From contig CAMDEF010000013.1 in NCBI GenBank assembly GCA_945895265.1, positions 11,817 through 75,816 of the forward strand: 64,000 nt of DNA, in the 5' to 3' direction. Position numbers and translations under genes: made by a program. The notes below the pieces were generated by a model that saw nothing but the letters and a program-made list of their open reading frames with translations, was not told the origin of the DNA and ran no database searches. Every line of letters begins with the position of its first letter. The stretch's first letter is position 1. The stretch comes from Bordetella parapertussis. GTDB lineage: Bacteria > Pseudomonadota > Gammaproteobacteria > Burkholderiales > Burkholderiaceae_B. This document shows positions 35,491 through 44,557 of the stretch, in pieces.

Positions 35491-36705
35491 TTAGGCTCCG
35501 TTTGAGAAATAGTCCATGCCCGCTTGTACGCCGCTACCCGCTAGCTTGACGCCAGAGAGCTTGAGGCCCATCTCGACACCCGCCAGGGTTGCCAAGAGGG
35601 TCAGATCATTGCTGTCACCCAGGTGCCCAATGCGAAACATCCGACCCTTGACTTTGCCCAAACCAGTACCCAACGATAAATCAAACCGTTGTTGAATTAA
35701 TTTACGGATGTCGTCGGCGTCAACGCCTTCGGGTGTGATGACGCCAGTCAAGATTGGGGAGTACACGCTTGGGTCAGCGCACTGAATAGGAAGGCCCCAC
35801 GCGTTGACTGCGGCGCGTACGCCAGCCGCCCAGCGCTGATGACGCGCAAAGACCTTATCCATGCCTTCTTCAGCAAACATGTCGATGACTTCTGAGAGAC
35901 CATATAACAGGTTGGTGCTTGAGGTTGAAGGCCAGTAGCCCCCTTTATTCATCTCGATGACTTCGTCCCACGCCCAAAACGAGCGAGGCGTCTTGGCTGT
36001 TTTTGATGCTTCGATCGCGCGTGCGGAGAGGGCGTTAAAGCTCAGGCCCGGAGGTAGCATCAGGCCTTTTTGTGAGGCAGCCATGGAGACGTCGACACCC
36101 CATTCGTCGTGGCGATAATCGGCGCTGCCCAAGCCCGAGATCGTATCCACCATCAATAACGCTGGGTGTTTGGCGTCATCAATCGCCTTACGTACCGAGA
36201 CAATGTCCGAGGTGACGCCGGTTGAGGTTTCGTTGTGCACCACACAGACCGCTTTGATGCTGTGCTCGCGATCTTGCACCAGACGATCATGAATTTGATT
36301 GGCTTGCACGCCGCGTCTCCAGCCTGCTAAGGCGGGGAACTGCTCGTCATGGCCTTGAAACGAGAGTACCTCGGTTTTAAGCCCGAGTCTGGTTGCCAGG
36401 CGGTTCCAGAGAAAGGCAAAATGGCCGGTTTCGTACATCAGGACATGGTCGCCAGGGCTTAACGTGTTGGCAAGCGCTGCCTCCCAGGCACCGGTGCCTG
36501 AGGCGGGATAAATGATGACCGGTTGTTTGGTTTTGAAAATGGTTTGCATGCCGTCGATGGCTTTGCGTCCCAACCCAGCAAATTCTGGGCCCCGGTGATC
36601 GATGGTGGGCAGACTAATGGCCCGTAGCACTCGATCGGGCACGGGGCTTGGACCGGGGATTTGCAAGAAATGGCGGCCGGTAGGGTGAAAGTTAAGCTTA
36701 ATCAT
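35491..36705 (-). CDS. serine-glyoxylate aminotransferase family protein
   Basis: This 404-residue class V PLP aminotransferase is of the serine/alanine-glyoxylate type. The opening FLQIPGPSPVPDRVLRAIS is typical. The PLP-binding lysine is K213 in AASQKGLM, with the supporting MVDTISGLGS (aspartate under the cofactor) upstream. ATG 36705 has CTGGAG upstream. It leads an operon with the fused 2-hydroxyacid dehydrogenase, so the pair could oxidise glycolate to glyoxylate and then aminate it to glycine. The amino donor, serine or alanine, is not determined. Confidence 0.9.
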   Translation of the reverse strand: MIKLNFHPTGRHFLQIPGPSPVPDRVLRAISLPTIDHRGPEFAGLGRKAIDGMQTIFKTKQPVIIYPASGTGAWEAALANTLSPGDHVLMYETGHFAFLWNRLATRLGLKTEVLSFQGHDEQFPALAGWRRGVQANQIHDRLVQDREHSIKAVCVVHNETSTGVTSDIVSVRKAIDDAKHPALLMVDTISGLGSADYRHDEWGVDVSMAASQKGLMLPPGLSFNALSARAIEASKTAKTPRSFWAWDEVIEMNKGGYWPSTSSTNLLYGLSEVIDMFAEEGMDKVFARHQRWAAGVRAAVNAWGLPIQCADPSVYSPILTGVITPEGVDADDIRKLIQQRFDLSLGTGLGKVKGRMFRIGHLGDSNDLTLLATLAGVEMGLKLSGVKLAGSGVQAGMDYFSNGA

Positions 36706-36864
36706 CGGGACTCCAGGCGATTGATACGGGCAAATTACCACAATCGGCGACCCTCTGAGTACGAAGCCGTGCACTCAATGAAAAGGCTCGTGGGCAGGAG
36801 CCCAAAGAATTAGGCAGTAAATAATGGTATCTTGTCGCTCTATGGACTTTGAACGCAGCGCGCT

Positions 36865-38382
36865 GTGTGCCAAAAAGTCGCTAAACAAGACAGAAAAAAG
36901 GCACTTACGCGGCCTGTGAGACAAAGATTTGTTCGCTTTAAGGCCTTGGGTGGTCTGTTAATGACGTTGGTGGTCTGGTGTCAGACGGGCTGTGCTCCCC
37001 TGCCGCCTGCCGACGCCAGATTCACTGAAAAAACGAGTCAAGACTTTGCGACAGCAACGTCGTTTGTTGCGCCCCCACTCTCGTGGCCAGAGCAACAGTG
37101 GTGGGTGAGTTATCAAGACGAACAGTTAAATCAACTCATGCGTGAAACCTTAGCCGGTTCACCTGATCTTGCGATTGCCCAGGCTCGCGTCCAGCGCGCA
37201 CAGGCGATGGCTGAAGTGGCGGGTGCGCCGTTGTTGCCTCAGCTCTCAGCGGTAGGTACGGTGACCTCGCAGCGCCTGAGCTACAACTACCTGACACCAG
37301 AGGCGAGTGTGACGCGGAACTGGAACCAGTTTGGTCAGGCCGCACTTAATATCAGCTGGGAAATTGATTTTTGGGGCAAATATCGCGCTGGCCTTGCTGC
37401 GGCAACTTCAGAGCTTGAGGCAAGGCTTGCAGACCAGGCCCAGGCAGCGCTCGTGCTCACTACGGCAACCGCATCCGCGTACGCGGAGCTTGCGCGTTTG
37501 TTTGCGCAGAAAGAGGCAACCGAGCGCGCGGTGGCGATTCGTGAAAAAACTGCCAGTTTGTTCGCTGAACGTTTTACCCACGGCCTTGAAACACGCGGCG
37601 GCGTGCGCGAGGCGGATGCGAAGGGCGCGCAAGCCAAGACTGACCTCTTGGTGCTGAACGAGCAGATTGCGCTGCAACGTAATCGCTTAGCGGCGTTAGT
37701 GGGTGCGGGGCCAGATCGTGGTCTGTCGGTACAAAGGCCGAGCGTGACGCTGAGCAAGACCTTGGGCTTGCCTGAGCGTTTAGCGGCTGAGTTGTTGGGG
37801 CGACGCCCAGACGTGGTGGCTGCCAGGGTGCAAGCACAGGCGCAGGCCGCACGTATCGATCAAAAGCAAGCCGACTTTTATCCCAATATCAATTTGGCGG
37901 GCTTTATCGGTTTGCAATCTCTTGGGCTTGACCGGTTGGGCCAAAGTGGCTCAGTGTTTGGCAGCGTGGGCCCAGCGATTTCGCTGCCTATTTTTACGGG
38001 TGGTCGTCTGCAGGGTGAGCTAAAGGGTGCACGTGCCAGTTACGATGAGGCCGTCGCAAATTACAACCGTACGCTTGTAAACGCCTTTCAGGATGTTGCC
38101 GATGCGGTGACGAGTCTCAGAGCCTTGAGCGGGCAAATTGAGCAAGCTGAAGTGGGTCTTGCTGCTGCGCAAGAGGCTTTTCAAATTGCCGCGAATCGCT
38201 ATCGTGGCGGTTTGTCGAACTATCTTGATGTGTTGATTGCTGAGGATATTATGCTGTTGAGCTTGCGTAGTGTGACTGAGCTTCGCGCGCGTCGTTTTTC
38301 TTTGAATGTTGCCTTGGTACGCGCCTTGGGTGGCGGTTACCAGTCGTCGAACACGAATCCTTTAATTTCACCTCGATCATGA
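36865..38382 (+). CDS. efflux outer-membrane lipoprotein (NodT/OprM type)
   Basis: This outer-membrane channel of the TolC-like factor family is about 500 residues. A lipobox around QTGC-AP marks a lipoprotein, with the hydrophobic stretch FKALGGLLMTLVVW before it. Two repeated OEP halves follow, with typical segments ISWEIDFWGKYRAGLAAA and ISLPIFTGGRLQGELKGARASY. The start is uncertain: GTG 36865 gives the longest frame, but GTG 36916 would give a tighter signal peptide. It leads a three-gene tripartite efflux operon and overlaps the next gene by four bases. Confidence 0.88.
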   Translation: MCQKVAKQDRKKALTRPVRQRFVRFKALGGLLMTLVVWCQTGCAPLPPADARFTEKTSQDFATATSFVAPPLSWPEQQWWVSYQDEQLNQLMRETLAGSPDLAIAQARVQRAQAMAEVAGAPLLPQLSAVGTVTSQRLSYNYLTPEASVTRNWNQFGQAALNISWEIDFWGKYRAGLAAATSELEARLADQAQAALVLTTATASAYAELARLFAQKEATERAVAIREKTASLFAERFTHGLETRGGVREADAKGAQAKTDLLVLNEQIALQRNRLAALVGAGPDRGLSVQRPSVTLSKTLGLPERLAAELLGRRPDVVAARVQAQAQAARIDQKQADFYPNINLAGFIGLQSLGLDRLGQSGSVFGSVGPAISLPIFTGGRLQGELKGARASYDEAVANYNRTLVNAFQDVADAVTSLRALSGQIEQAEVGLAAAQEAFQIAANRYRGGLSNYLDVLIAEDIMLLSLRSVTELRARRFSLNVALVRALGGGYQSSNTNPLISPRS

Positions 38383-39518
38383 CAGAACAGACCTCGGGTA
38401 CCGAGCAGCCAAACGGTACGACGGCGCGAATCGACCAACGCAAAAAATGGCTGTTTAAATTGTTGTTGGCTGTCATCGTCTTGGGCGGCGCCTGGCTAGC
38501 CTATTGGTTCTTTTACAGTTCTCACTTCATCTCGACAGACAACGCCTATACCGCGGTCGAAATTTCTCAAGTGACACCGTCTGTCGAGGGGACGGTGAAG
38601 GCAGTCAATGTGAGCGATACCCAGCAAGTGAAAAAGGGTGATGTGCTAGCGCTCATCGACGATGCCGACACACGCTTGGCTTTGCTGGCTGCACAGGCTG
38701 AACTTGGTCGTGCCACGCGTCGCGTAGAGGGATATTTTGCAAACGACAGGTCGTTGGCGGCCCAAGTGTTAGCGCGCGAGGCTGAAGAGCAACGCGCTCA
38801 AGCTCAGTTGGCCGCTGCGCAAGCGGATGACAACCGCGCGAGTATTGACTTACGTCGTCGCAAGGCACTCGAAAAATCGGGCTCAGTCTCTGGTGAAGAG
38901 CTCACGCGTGCTGAAAATGCTGCGAGTGCGGCCAGCGCAAACTTGGCCGTTGCAAGCGCAAATTTAGCGCTTGCGCGTGCCAATCTTGAGATGACGCGCG
39001 GTTTGAAGTTGATGAATCAAACCTTGATTGCCGGCACCTCGGTGCACGACAACCCAGAGGTGGTCTTTGCGCGAGCCAAGGCTGAACAGGCCCAACTGAA
39101 TCAAGAACGCACCACCGTTCGCGCTCCGGTGTCTGGTGTAGTCGCAAAGCGGCAGGTCCAGGTTGGGCAGAGAGTGCAGGCTGGCACCCCCATGTTATCC
39201 GTGGTGCCGGTGCAACTGATGCATGTGAATGCAAATTTTAAAGAGGTGCAATTGCCGAAAGTGAAGGTTGGTCAGGCAGTCGAGCTGACCTCTGATTTAT
39301 ACGGCGATGAAGTGGTATTTAAAGGTGTTGTCGAAGGGTTTGCGGGCGGAACAGGTTCCGCTTTCGCCGTGATTCCGGCTCAAAATGCGACCGGCAACTG
39401 GATCAAAGTGGTACAGCGTGTGCCAGTGCGTATCAAGCTTGATCCAGACCAATTGAAAAAAAATCCCTTAACGGTCGGTCTTTCGATGACCGTGCGTATC
39501 GACGTTTCGGCTCGCTAA
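38379..39518 (+). CDS. HlyD/EmrA-type membrane fusion protein
   Basis: This 379-residue periplasmic adaptor has one N-terminal transmembrane helix (about residues 25-47), then a beta-barrel/lipoyl half (ISTDNAYTAVEISQVTPSVEG), a long coiled-coil hairpin in the middle (about 95-220) and the second lipoyl half VRAPVSGVVAKRQVQVGQRV. This is the EmrA/FarA pattern. It connects the inner-membrane MFS pump to the outer-membrane factor encoded on either side. It starts within the stop of the channel gene and abuts the pump gene directly. Confidence 0.93.
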   Translation: MTEQTSGTEQPNGTTARIDQRKKWLFKLLLAVIVLGGAWLAYWFFYSSHFISTDNAYTAVEISQVTPSVEGTVKAVNVSDTQQVKKGDVLALIDDADTRLALLAAQAELGRATRRVEGYFANDRSLAAQVLAREAEEQRAQAQLAAAQADDNRASIDLRRRKALEKSGSVSGEELTRAENAASAASANLAVASANLALARANLEMTRGLKLMNQTLIAGTSVHDNPEVVFARAKAEQAQLNQERTTVRAPVSGVVAKRQVQVGQRVQAGTPMLSVVPVQLMHVNANFKEVQLPKVKVGQAVELTSDLYGDEVVFKGVVEGFAGGTGSAFAVIPAQNATGNWIKVVQRVPVRIKLDPDQLKKNPLTVGLSMTVRIDVSAR

Positions 39519-41084
39519 ATGCTCAAGTCCCTTAAAGAGAGTCGCGACCAACCTATCGCCCCGCTTGAGGGGCGCACGCTTTGGTTGGCTGCGGTCGTCA
39601 TTGCCGGGGCAAATTTCATGGCGGTACTGGACATGACGATTGCGAATGTCTCGGTTCCTAACATTGCGGGTGCGCTGGGCGCAACGACCAGTCAGGGGAC
39701 CTGGGTGATTACCTCTTATGCAGTGGCCGAGGCAATTATTCTGCCTCTGACCGGCTGGATGGCTGCGCGCGTCGGCCTGGTGCGTACGTTTCTTTGGGCG
39801 ATGAGTTTGTTCGCTGTGTTTTCGATTTTCTGTGGGTTGTCGACCTCACTCGAAATGCTCGTGGTGGCGCGTGTGTTGCAAGGCTTCGCAGGCGGTCCAC
39901 TCATGCCTTTGTCGCAGACCTTGTTGTTGCGTATTTTTCCAAAAGAGAAGGCGGCGACGGCGATTACGCTTTGGTCGATGACAACCTTACTTGCCCCCAT
40001 TAGTGGCCCAGTGGTGGGCGGCTGGATTTGTGAAAACTGGTCTTGGTCGTGGATCTTTTTTATCAACTTGCCCCTGGGTTGTATTTCTGTTTTTTTTGCG
40101 GCTAAGTTGCTGTTGCGCTACGAATTGCCTCGCAAGCTCGTGCCCATCGATGCGATAGGTTTGGTGTTGTTGGTGGTCTGGGTGGGGGCGTTTCAGATCA
40201 TGCTTGATATTGGTAAAGAGCACGACTGGTTTGCCTCGAAGCAGATTGTGGCGCTCGCTGTGATCGCGGCGATTGGTTTTGCGGCGTTTCTGATTTGGGA
40301 ATTGACAGCTGAACATCCGATCGTAGACCTTAGGGTCTTCAGGCATCGCGGTTTTACCGTTGCGGTCGTGGCAATGAGTATTGGTTATTCTTCGTTTATG
40401 GTCTTGAATGTGCTGACCCCCTTGTGGTTGCAGCTCAATATGGATTACACCGCTGGCCAGGCGGGCAGAACGATTGGCTGGACGGGAGTTTTTTCTCTGT
40501 GCATGGCGCCCCTGGTGGGCAGGCTAGCGATCAGACTCGACCGTAGAACGCTGGTCTGTGGCGGTTTGCTTTGGTTGTCGGCAGTGACCGCCCTGCGCTT
40601 TTCTGGCAGTACTGACCTGACGTATTGGCAGATCACGTTTCCGTTAATGGTGATGGGCTTAGGTATGCCCTTTTTCTTTATTTCTGCCTCTGGTATGGCG
40701 CTCGCGAGCGTCAGCGCTGAAGAAACAGCCTCGGCGGCCGGGCTACTGAATTTTTCAAGGACACTGTTGGCTGCTTTTGCAGTGTCATCTATGGCAACCG
40801 TTTGGGACGATCACACAACGCTGAATCACGCAGAATTTGTTGGATTGGTTGACGCGGACGGGTCTCTAATCAATGGGTTGTTACAAAGTGGCCTGTCGAT
40901 GGACGCGAGCCGCGCGGTGCTTGATAGTTTGATTTCTACCCAGAGTGTCATGATTGCCACAAACGAAATCATGATGGTCGTTGCGGGGACTTTCTTTATC
41001 GGTGCTTGTGTGATTTGGCTGGCACCTCGCCCGCGCGCTTGGCTCGGTCCGTCGGGTGGCCAGTCCCAAGCGCCAAAAGGCTAG
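39519..41084 (+). CDS. DHA2-family MFS efflux pump (EmrB-type)
   Basis: This 521-residue inner-membrane drug:proton antiporter has about 14 hydrophobic helices. The motif FMAVLDMTIANVSVPNIAG near 29-47 is the DHA2 signature (motif D1). GWMAARVGLVRTFL carries motif A, and GPVVGGWICENWSWSWIFF carries motif C and the following loop. It completes a tripartite system with the adaptor and outer-membrane lipoprotein upstream, moving hydrophobic toxic compounds across both membranes. No regulator gene is adjacent. Confidence 0.93.
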   Translation: MLKSLKESRDQPIAPLEGRTLWLAAVVIAGANFMAVLDMTIANVSVPNIAGALGATTSQGTWVITSYAVAEAIILPLTGWMAARVGLVRTFLWAMSLFAVFSIFCGLSTSLEMLVVARVLQGFAGGPLMPLSQTLLLRIFPKEKAATAITLWSMTTLLAPISGPVVGGWICENWSWSWIFFINLPLGCISVFFAAKLLLRYELPRKLVPIDAIGLVLLVVWVGAFQIMLDIGKEHDWFASKQIVALAVIAAIGFAAFLIWELTAEHPIVDLRVFRHRGFTVAVVAMSIGYSSFMVLNVLTPLWLQLNMDYTAGQAGRTIGWTGVFSLCMAPLVGRLAIRLDRRTLVCGGLLWLSAVTALRFSGSTDLTYWQITFPLMVMGLGMPFFFISASGMALASVSAEETASAAGLLNFSRTLLAAFAVSSMATVWDDHTTLNHAEFVGLVDADGSLINGLLQSGLSMDASRAVLDSLISTQSVMIATNEIMMVVAGTFFIGACVIWLAPRPRAWLGPSGGQSQAPKG

Positions 41085-41199
41085 TAGGTGTGATGCGCCG
41101 AGCTGCAAAGATTTTTCGGTGATGTGACGGTTTGAAGGGAACCTCTACCCCTATACTTGGTCAGATCGATACCAGTAACTGCTTTGACGAGGTTTGCCC

Positions 41200-41928
41200 A
41201 TGAATACCCAAGAACGTGACATGTTGAATGCATTTCTCACGCAGCTGACACAAGCCCAAGTTGGCGCGAAAGAACCTGAAGCCGATACCCTGATTGCACA
41301 GGCTCTGGCAAAGCAGCCCAATGCGGGTTATCTGCTGGTTCAGCGGGCGATGCAGCTGGATTTTGTCTTGCAGCAATCGCAAGCAAAAGTCGCTGAATTA
41401 CAAGCTCAGCTTGAACGTCAAAAACCGGTCGCACAGGCGAGCTTCTTGAACGACGTACACGCTTGGGGTCGAGGTCCCTCGGCGCCCTCCGCAGGTCTGA
41501 ACTCAGTCTCAGTTGCGGCTTCTGGGTCAAGTGCTGCACCCGCCATGGCCAGGCCTGCAGTGGCTGGGGCCCCGGTTGCCAGCGCAGCGCCTGCGCCTGC
41601 TGCCGCACCGGCCGCAGCCACAACACCTTGGGGCTCGAGCATGATGGGCACCGTTGCCACGACCGCAGCCGGTGTGGTTGCCGGTTCGTTTTTATATTCA
41701 GGCATTCAAAGCTTGATGGGTAACCACAACTCTGGCGGAGCGTTTGGCGCGGGCAACAAACATGACAATCAGCAACCAGCCAGCCATACCGAAAATACCA
41801 CCGTGGTCAATAATTATTATGCCAACGAGCCGGCGCCCACCTCGGCCTACGATACGCCAGAGTTATCGGGCGGCTACGATGTGGCTGATTCGGGCGGTGA
41901 TTTCGGTGGTTCAGACGATACGGCCTAG
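41200..41928 (+). CDS. DUF2076 family protein
   Basis: This 242-residue protein has an N-terminal helical part (MNTQERDMLNAFLTQLTQAQ; coiled-coil-like region about 55-75), a low-complexity Ala/Pro stretch at about 105-145 and a glycine-rich hydrophobic segment near 150-170 (VATTAAGVVAGSFLYSG). An acidic tail ends GGDFGGSDDTA. This is the DUF2076 layout. Its function is unknown; some relatives are thought to be periplasm-facing. ATG 41200 is supported by GAGG upstream. It stands alone between the efflux operon and the decarboxylase-like gene. Confidence 0.85.
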   Translation: MNTQERDMLNAFLTQLTQAQVGAKEPEADTLIAQALAKQPNAGYLLVQRAMQLDFVLQQSQAKVAELQAQLERQKPVAQASFLNDVHAWGRGPSAPSAGLNSVSVAASGSSAAPAMARPAVAGAPVASAAPAPAAAPAAATTPWGSSMMGTVATTAAGVVAGSFLYSGIQSLMGNHNSGGAFGAGNKHDNQQPASHTENTTVVNNYYANEPAPTSAYDTPELSGGYDVADSGGDFGGSDDTA

Positions 41929-41984
41929 TCAGCGCGGCGCCTCTTGACTGAGGTGCCGCCAGCTCTGTACAACGGTAGAATCGA

Positions 41985-42728
41985 ATGACAGAGATCAGTA
42001 TGACAACCATAAAAAAAACCCAACGCTTTGGCTTGTTGTTGCCATCTTCAAACACCACTCAAGAGCCAGAGTTCACACAAGTCTTACCAGCGTCGGTGTC
42101 GCTGCACTGTGCACGTTTGACGCTGAGTCAGATCGACCCTGAATCGACCATCAAAATCGTAGCCGAGCTTGAAACTGAAACGCGCAAACTCAACGACGCT
42201 CGTGTAGATGCCGTCGTGCTGTCTGCCACCGCGCCTTCAACGCGCATGGGTAAAGGCTACGATCAAGAAATCTGTCAGCGTATCGAAAAAGCCTGCGGCA
42301 AACCTGCGACGACAGCAGCGACTGCAATGCTGCAGGCGTTTAACGTGCTTAACATCAAAAAAATAGTTCTGGCTGCCCCTTGGAGTGCGAGTACCAACCA
42401 AACTGTCGCCAACTTTATTGAGGCGAGCGGCGTACAAGTTCTGCACCAAGCCGCGATGGGAATCGTCAGCAATATCGAAGTGGGCGATCTCGGTGCGCAA
42501 ACAGCGTATGACCTAGGGCGACAGGCCGACCGACCCGAAGCCGATGCAATCTTTTTGGCTTGCGGCAACTGGATGACGATGGATATCATCGAAGCGCTTG
42601 AACGCGACACAGGCAAACCTGTTCTAAGCACCAATAGTTGTGCGCTTTGGGCAATGTTGAATATTTTGGGTGGTCATGCCGCGGTACCGGGTTACGGGAC
42701 TTTGCTTAACGATCATCTGGCTGCTTGA
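41985..42728 (+). CDS. arylmalonate decarboxylase/maleate isomerase-like protein
   Basis: This 247-residue member of the cofactor-independent racemase superfamily opens with RFGLLLPSSNTTQEPEF. Only the second candidate catalytic cysteine is present (C193 in FLACGNWMTMD). The first position reads VLSATAPSTRMG, with alanine (A81). This single-cysteine pattern and the CG-x3-T-x-D motif match arylmalonate decarboxylase rather than racemases. ATG 42000 is an alternative start. It lies tail to tail with a sugar-acid dehydratase gene, about 116 bases apart. Decarboxylase activity is inference. Confidence 0.83.
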   Translation: MTEISMTTIKKTQRFGLLLPSSNTTQEPEFTQVLPASVSLHCARLTLSQIDPESTIKIVAELETETRKLNDARVDAVVLSATAPSTRMGKGYDQEICQRIEKACGKPATTAATAMLQAFNVLNIKKIVLAAPWSASTNQTVANFIEASGVQVLHQAAMGIVSNIEVGDLGAQTAYDLGRQADRPEADAIFLACGNWMTMDIIEALERDTGKPVLSTNSCALWAMLNILGGHAAVPGYGTLLNDHLAA

Positions 42729-42844
42729 GTACGAGACCGGTTCGAGGTTTGAACGCCGCCAAGCTGTCGAAACTGTCAAGGTCAACAATGAAATGTTCGC
42801 TGTTGGTGGAGTCGTGATCCACCAACCACCTGTTCGCGCGAGTC

Positions 42845-44413
42845 TCAGGTCACAGGAGCAGGATTAAACAACACCAGTGCGTTTGCAATGTTCCAGTGCT
42901 CAGCCCAGGTCTTACGACCGCTGGCGACATCAAGCATTAAACGAAAAATCTCCCAGCCCAGTTCTTCGATTGAAAGCTCGCCATCGGCGACGCGCCCCGC
43001 GTTGACATCCATGATGTCATGCCAACGACGTGCCAAATCCGTGCGGGTCGCGACCTTGATCACGGGGCACTCTGCTAAGCCGTAGGGTGTACCTCGACCC
43101 GTTGTAAAGATGTGAAGGTTCATGCCTGCAGCGAGTTGTAAGGTGCCGCAAATAAAATCGCTTGCTGGGGTGGCAGCGTATACCAGACCACGTTGGTCAC
43201 GGGCCAGTTTTTCACCTGGCGGCAAACAGCTTGAAATGGCCGAGCTGCCACTCTTGATGATCGAACCCATAGCTTTTTCTACAATATTAGATAAGCCGCC
43301 CGCTTTGTTGCCGGGTGTCGTGTTGGCGCTGCGGTCAACGTTGGCCCGAGCCAGATAGCCATCGTACCAAGCAAGCTGAGTCACGATCTCTTGCGCGACG
43401 CTGGCGTTGATCGCACGTGAAGTGAGTTGATCCACACCATCACGAACTTCGGTGTTTTCGCTGAACATCACGGTGGCACCAGCACGTACTAATAAATCTG
43501 CCGCAACGCCTAAAGCGGGGTTCGCCGTGACCCCACTCAGGGCATCGCTACCACCGCACTGCATACCAACAATCAGCTCACTTGCCGGCACCGTTTGGCG
43601 GGTGCGTTGATTCAGGCGAATCAAATGCACGGTGGCCTCGGCCATGATGGCTTGAATCATTGACATAAAGCCGACATGTTCAGCGTCTTGCAGGCAGACG
43701 GTGTCGACACCGGTCGAGCGCTCATCTTTAATTGGGAAGCTGCCGGGTGGCATGAGGCGATCAGGCTGTAATTTCTCACAGCCCAGGCTCACCACCATCA
43801 CTTCGCCCCCAAAATTTGGATTCAAACTGATGTTTCGAATCGTACGAATGGGAATGATCGCTTCGGCGGCATCAATCGCCACGCCACAACCGTAGGTGTG
43901 CTCAAGGCCCACCACGTCGTCAACGTTTGGGTATTTTGGTAATAACTCGGCTTTAATACGTTGAACCGCGTATTCGACCACCCCAGCCACGCATTGGACG
44001 GTGGTCGTGATTGCCAGGATGTTGCGCGTGCCAACCGAACCATCTGCGTTACGGTAACCTTCAAAGGTATAGCCCTCAAGAGGTTCGGTCGACGCTGGTT
44101 TGACCGTAGCGATGGGTAGATTCTCAAAATTGCGCGCCTCAGGCATACGTAAGAGGCGTTCATGCACCCAACTGCCCGCTGGGATTGGCTTCAAGGCGTA
44201 CCCAATCGTCAGCCCGTAACGAATCACTGGCGCCTCTTGTGCGAAATCGATGAGCGCCACCTTGTGCGCTTGCGGGACCTTGTTCACCAACACTAAGCCA
44301 GAGGGCAAGACCGTACCAGCCGGTAGCCCGCCATCGTTGCCAACAATCGCGACGTTATCGAGATCGTGCATTTTGATGAGATGGGGCTTGGGGTGTTGTT
44401 GATTGATTGTCAT
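42845..44413 (-). CDS. UxaA family hydro-lyase (altronate/galactarate dehydratase)
   Basis: This 522-residue protein has an N-terminal SAF-type domain (about 10-100) and a large UxaA catalytic domain. The conserved segments are [15 protein letters not shown] near 121-135, [11 protein letters not shown] near 172-182, [12 protein letters not shown] near 210 and [19 protein letters not shown] near 305. These are iron-dependent sugar-acid dehydratases acting on altronate or galactarate. The full two-domain length resembles GarD. It diverges from a D-tartrate dehydratase-type gene, so both may be part of sugar-diacid use. Confidence 0.88.
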   Translation of the reverse strand: MTINQQHPKPHLIKMHDLDNVAIVGNDGGLPAGTVLPSGLVLVNKVPQAHKVALIDFAQEAPVIRYGLTIGYALKPIPAGSWVHERLLRMPEARNFENLPIATVKPASTEPLEGYTFEGYRNADGSVGTRNILAITTTVQCVAGVVEYAVQRIKAELLPKYPNVDDVVGLEHTYGCGVAIDAAEAIIPIRTIRNISLNPNFGGEVMVVSLGCEKLQPDRLMPPGSFPIKDERSTGVDTVCLQDAEHVGFMSMIQAIMAEATVHLIRLNQRTRQTVPASELIVGMQCGGSDALSGVTANPALGVAADLLVRAGATVMFSENTEVRDGVDQLTSRAINASVAQEIVTQLAWYDGYLARANVDRSANTTPGNKAGGLSNIVEKAMGSIIKSGSSAISSCLPPGEKLARDQRGLVYAATPASDFICGTLQLAAGMNLHIFTTGRGTPYGLAECPVIKVATRTDLARRWHDIMDVNAGRVADGELSIEELGWEIFRLMLDVASGRKTWAEHWNIANALVLFNPAPVT

Positions 44414-44476
44414 CGGTCTTCTTTTTTATCAGTCAAGAGGCGGCACTTTGGTTACCATTGTTCGTTCTGAGTGTAT

Positions 44477-44510
44477 CGTATTGCCTGCTACCAGAACAAC
44501 GTATTGCCTG
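44477..44510. promoter_or_regulatory. paired 11-base direct repeats between divergent dehydratase genes
   Basis: CGTATTGCCTG occurs at 44477-44487 and again at 44500-44510, a spacing of 23 bases, close to two helical turns. It lies between the UxaA-type and tartrate dehydratase-type genes, about 50-80 bases from each start. It is a candidate shared operator. The regulator is not known and is not encoded next to it. Confidence 0.45.
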
Positions 44511-44557
44511 ATCCCTTAACAATCTCCTTCTGACTTCGTCGCAATAGAGCCTGACTC

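Noticed and set aside
42740..42770. tRNA-like GGTTCGA sequence
   Set aside because: There is no cloverleaf or acceptor stem around it.
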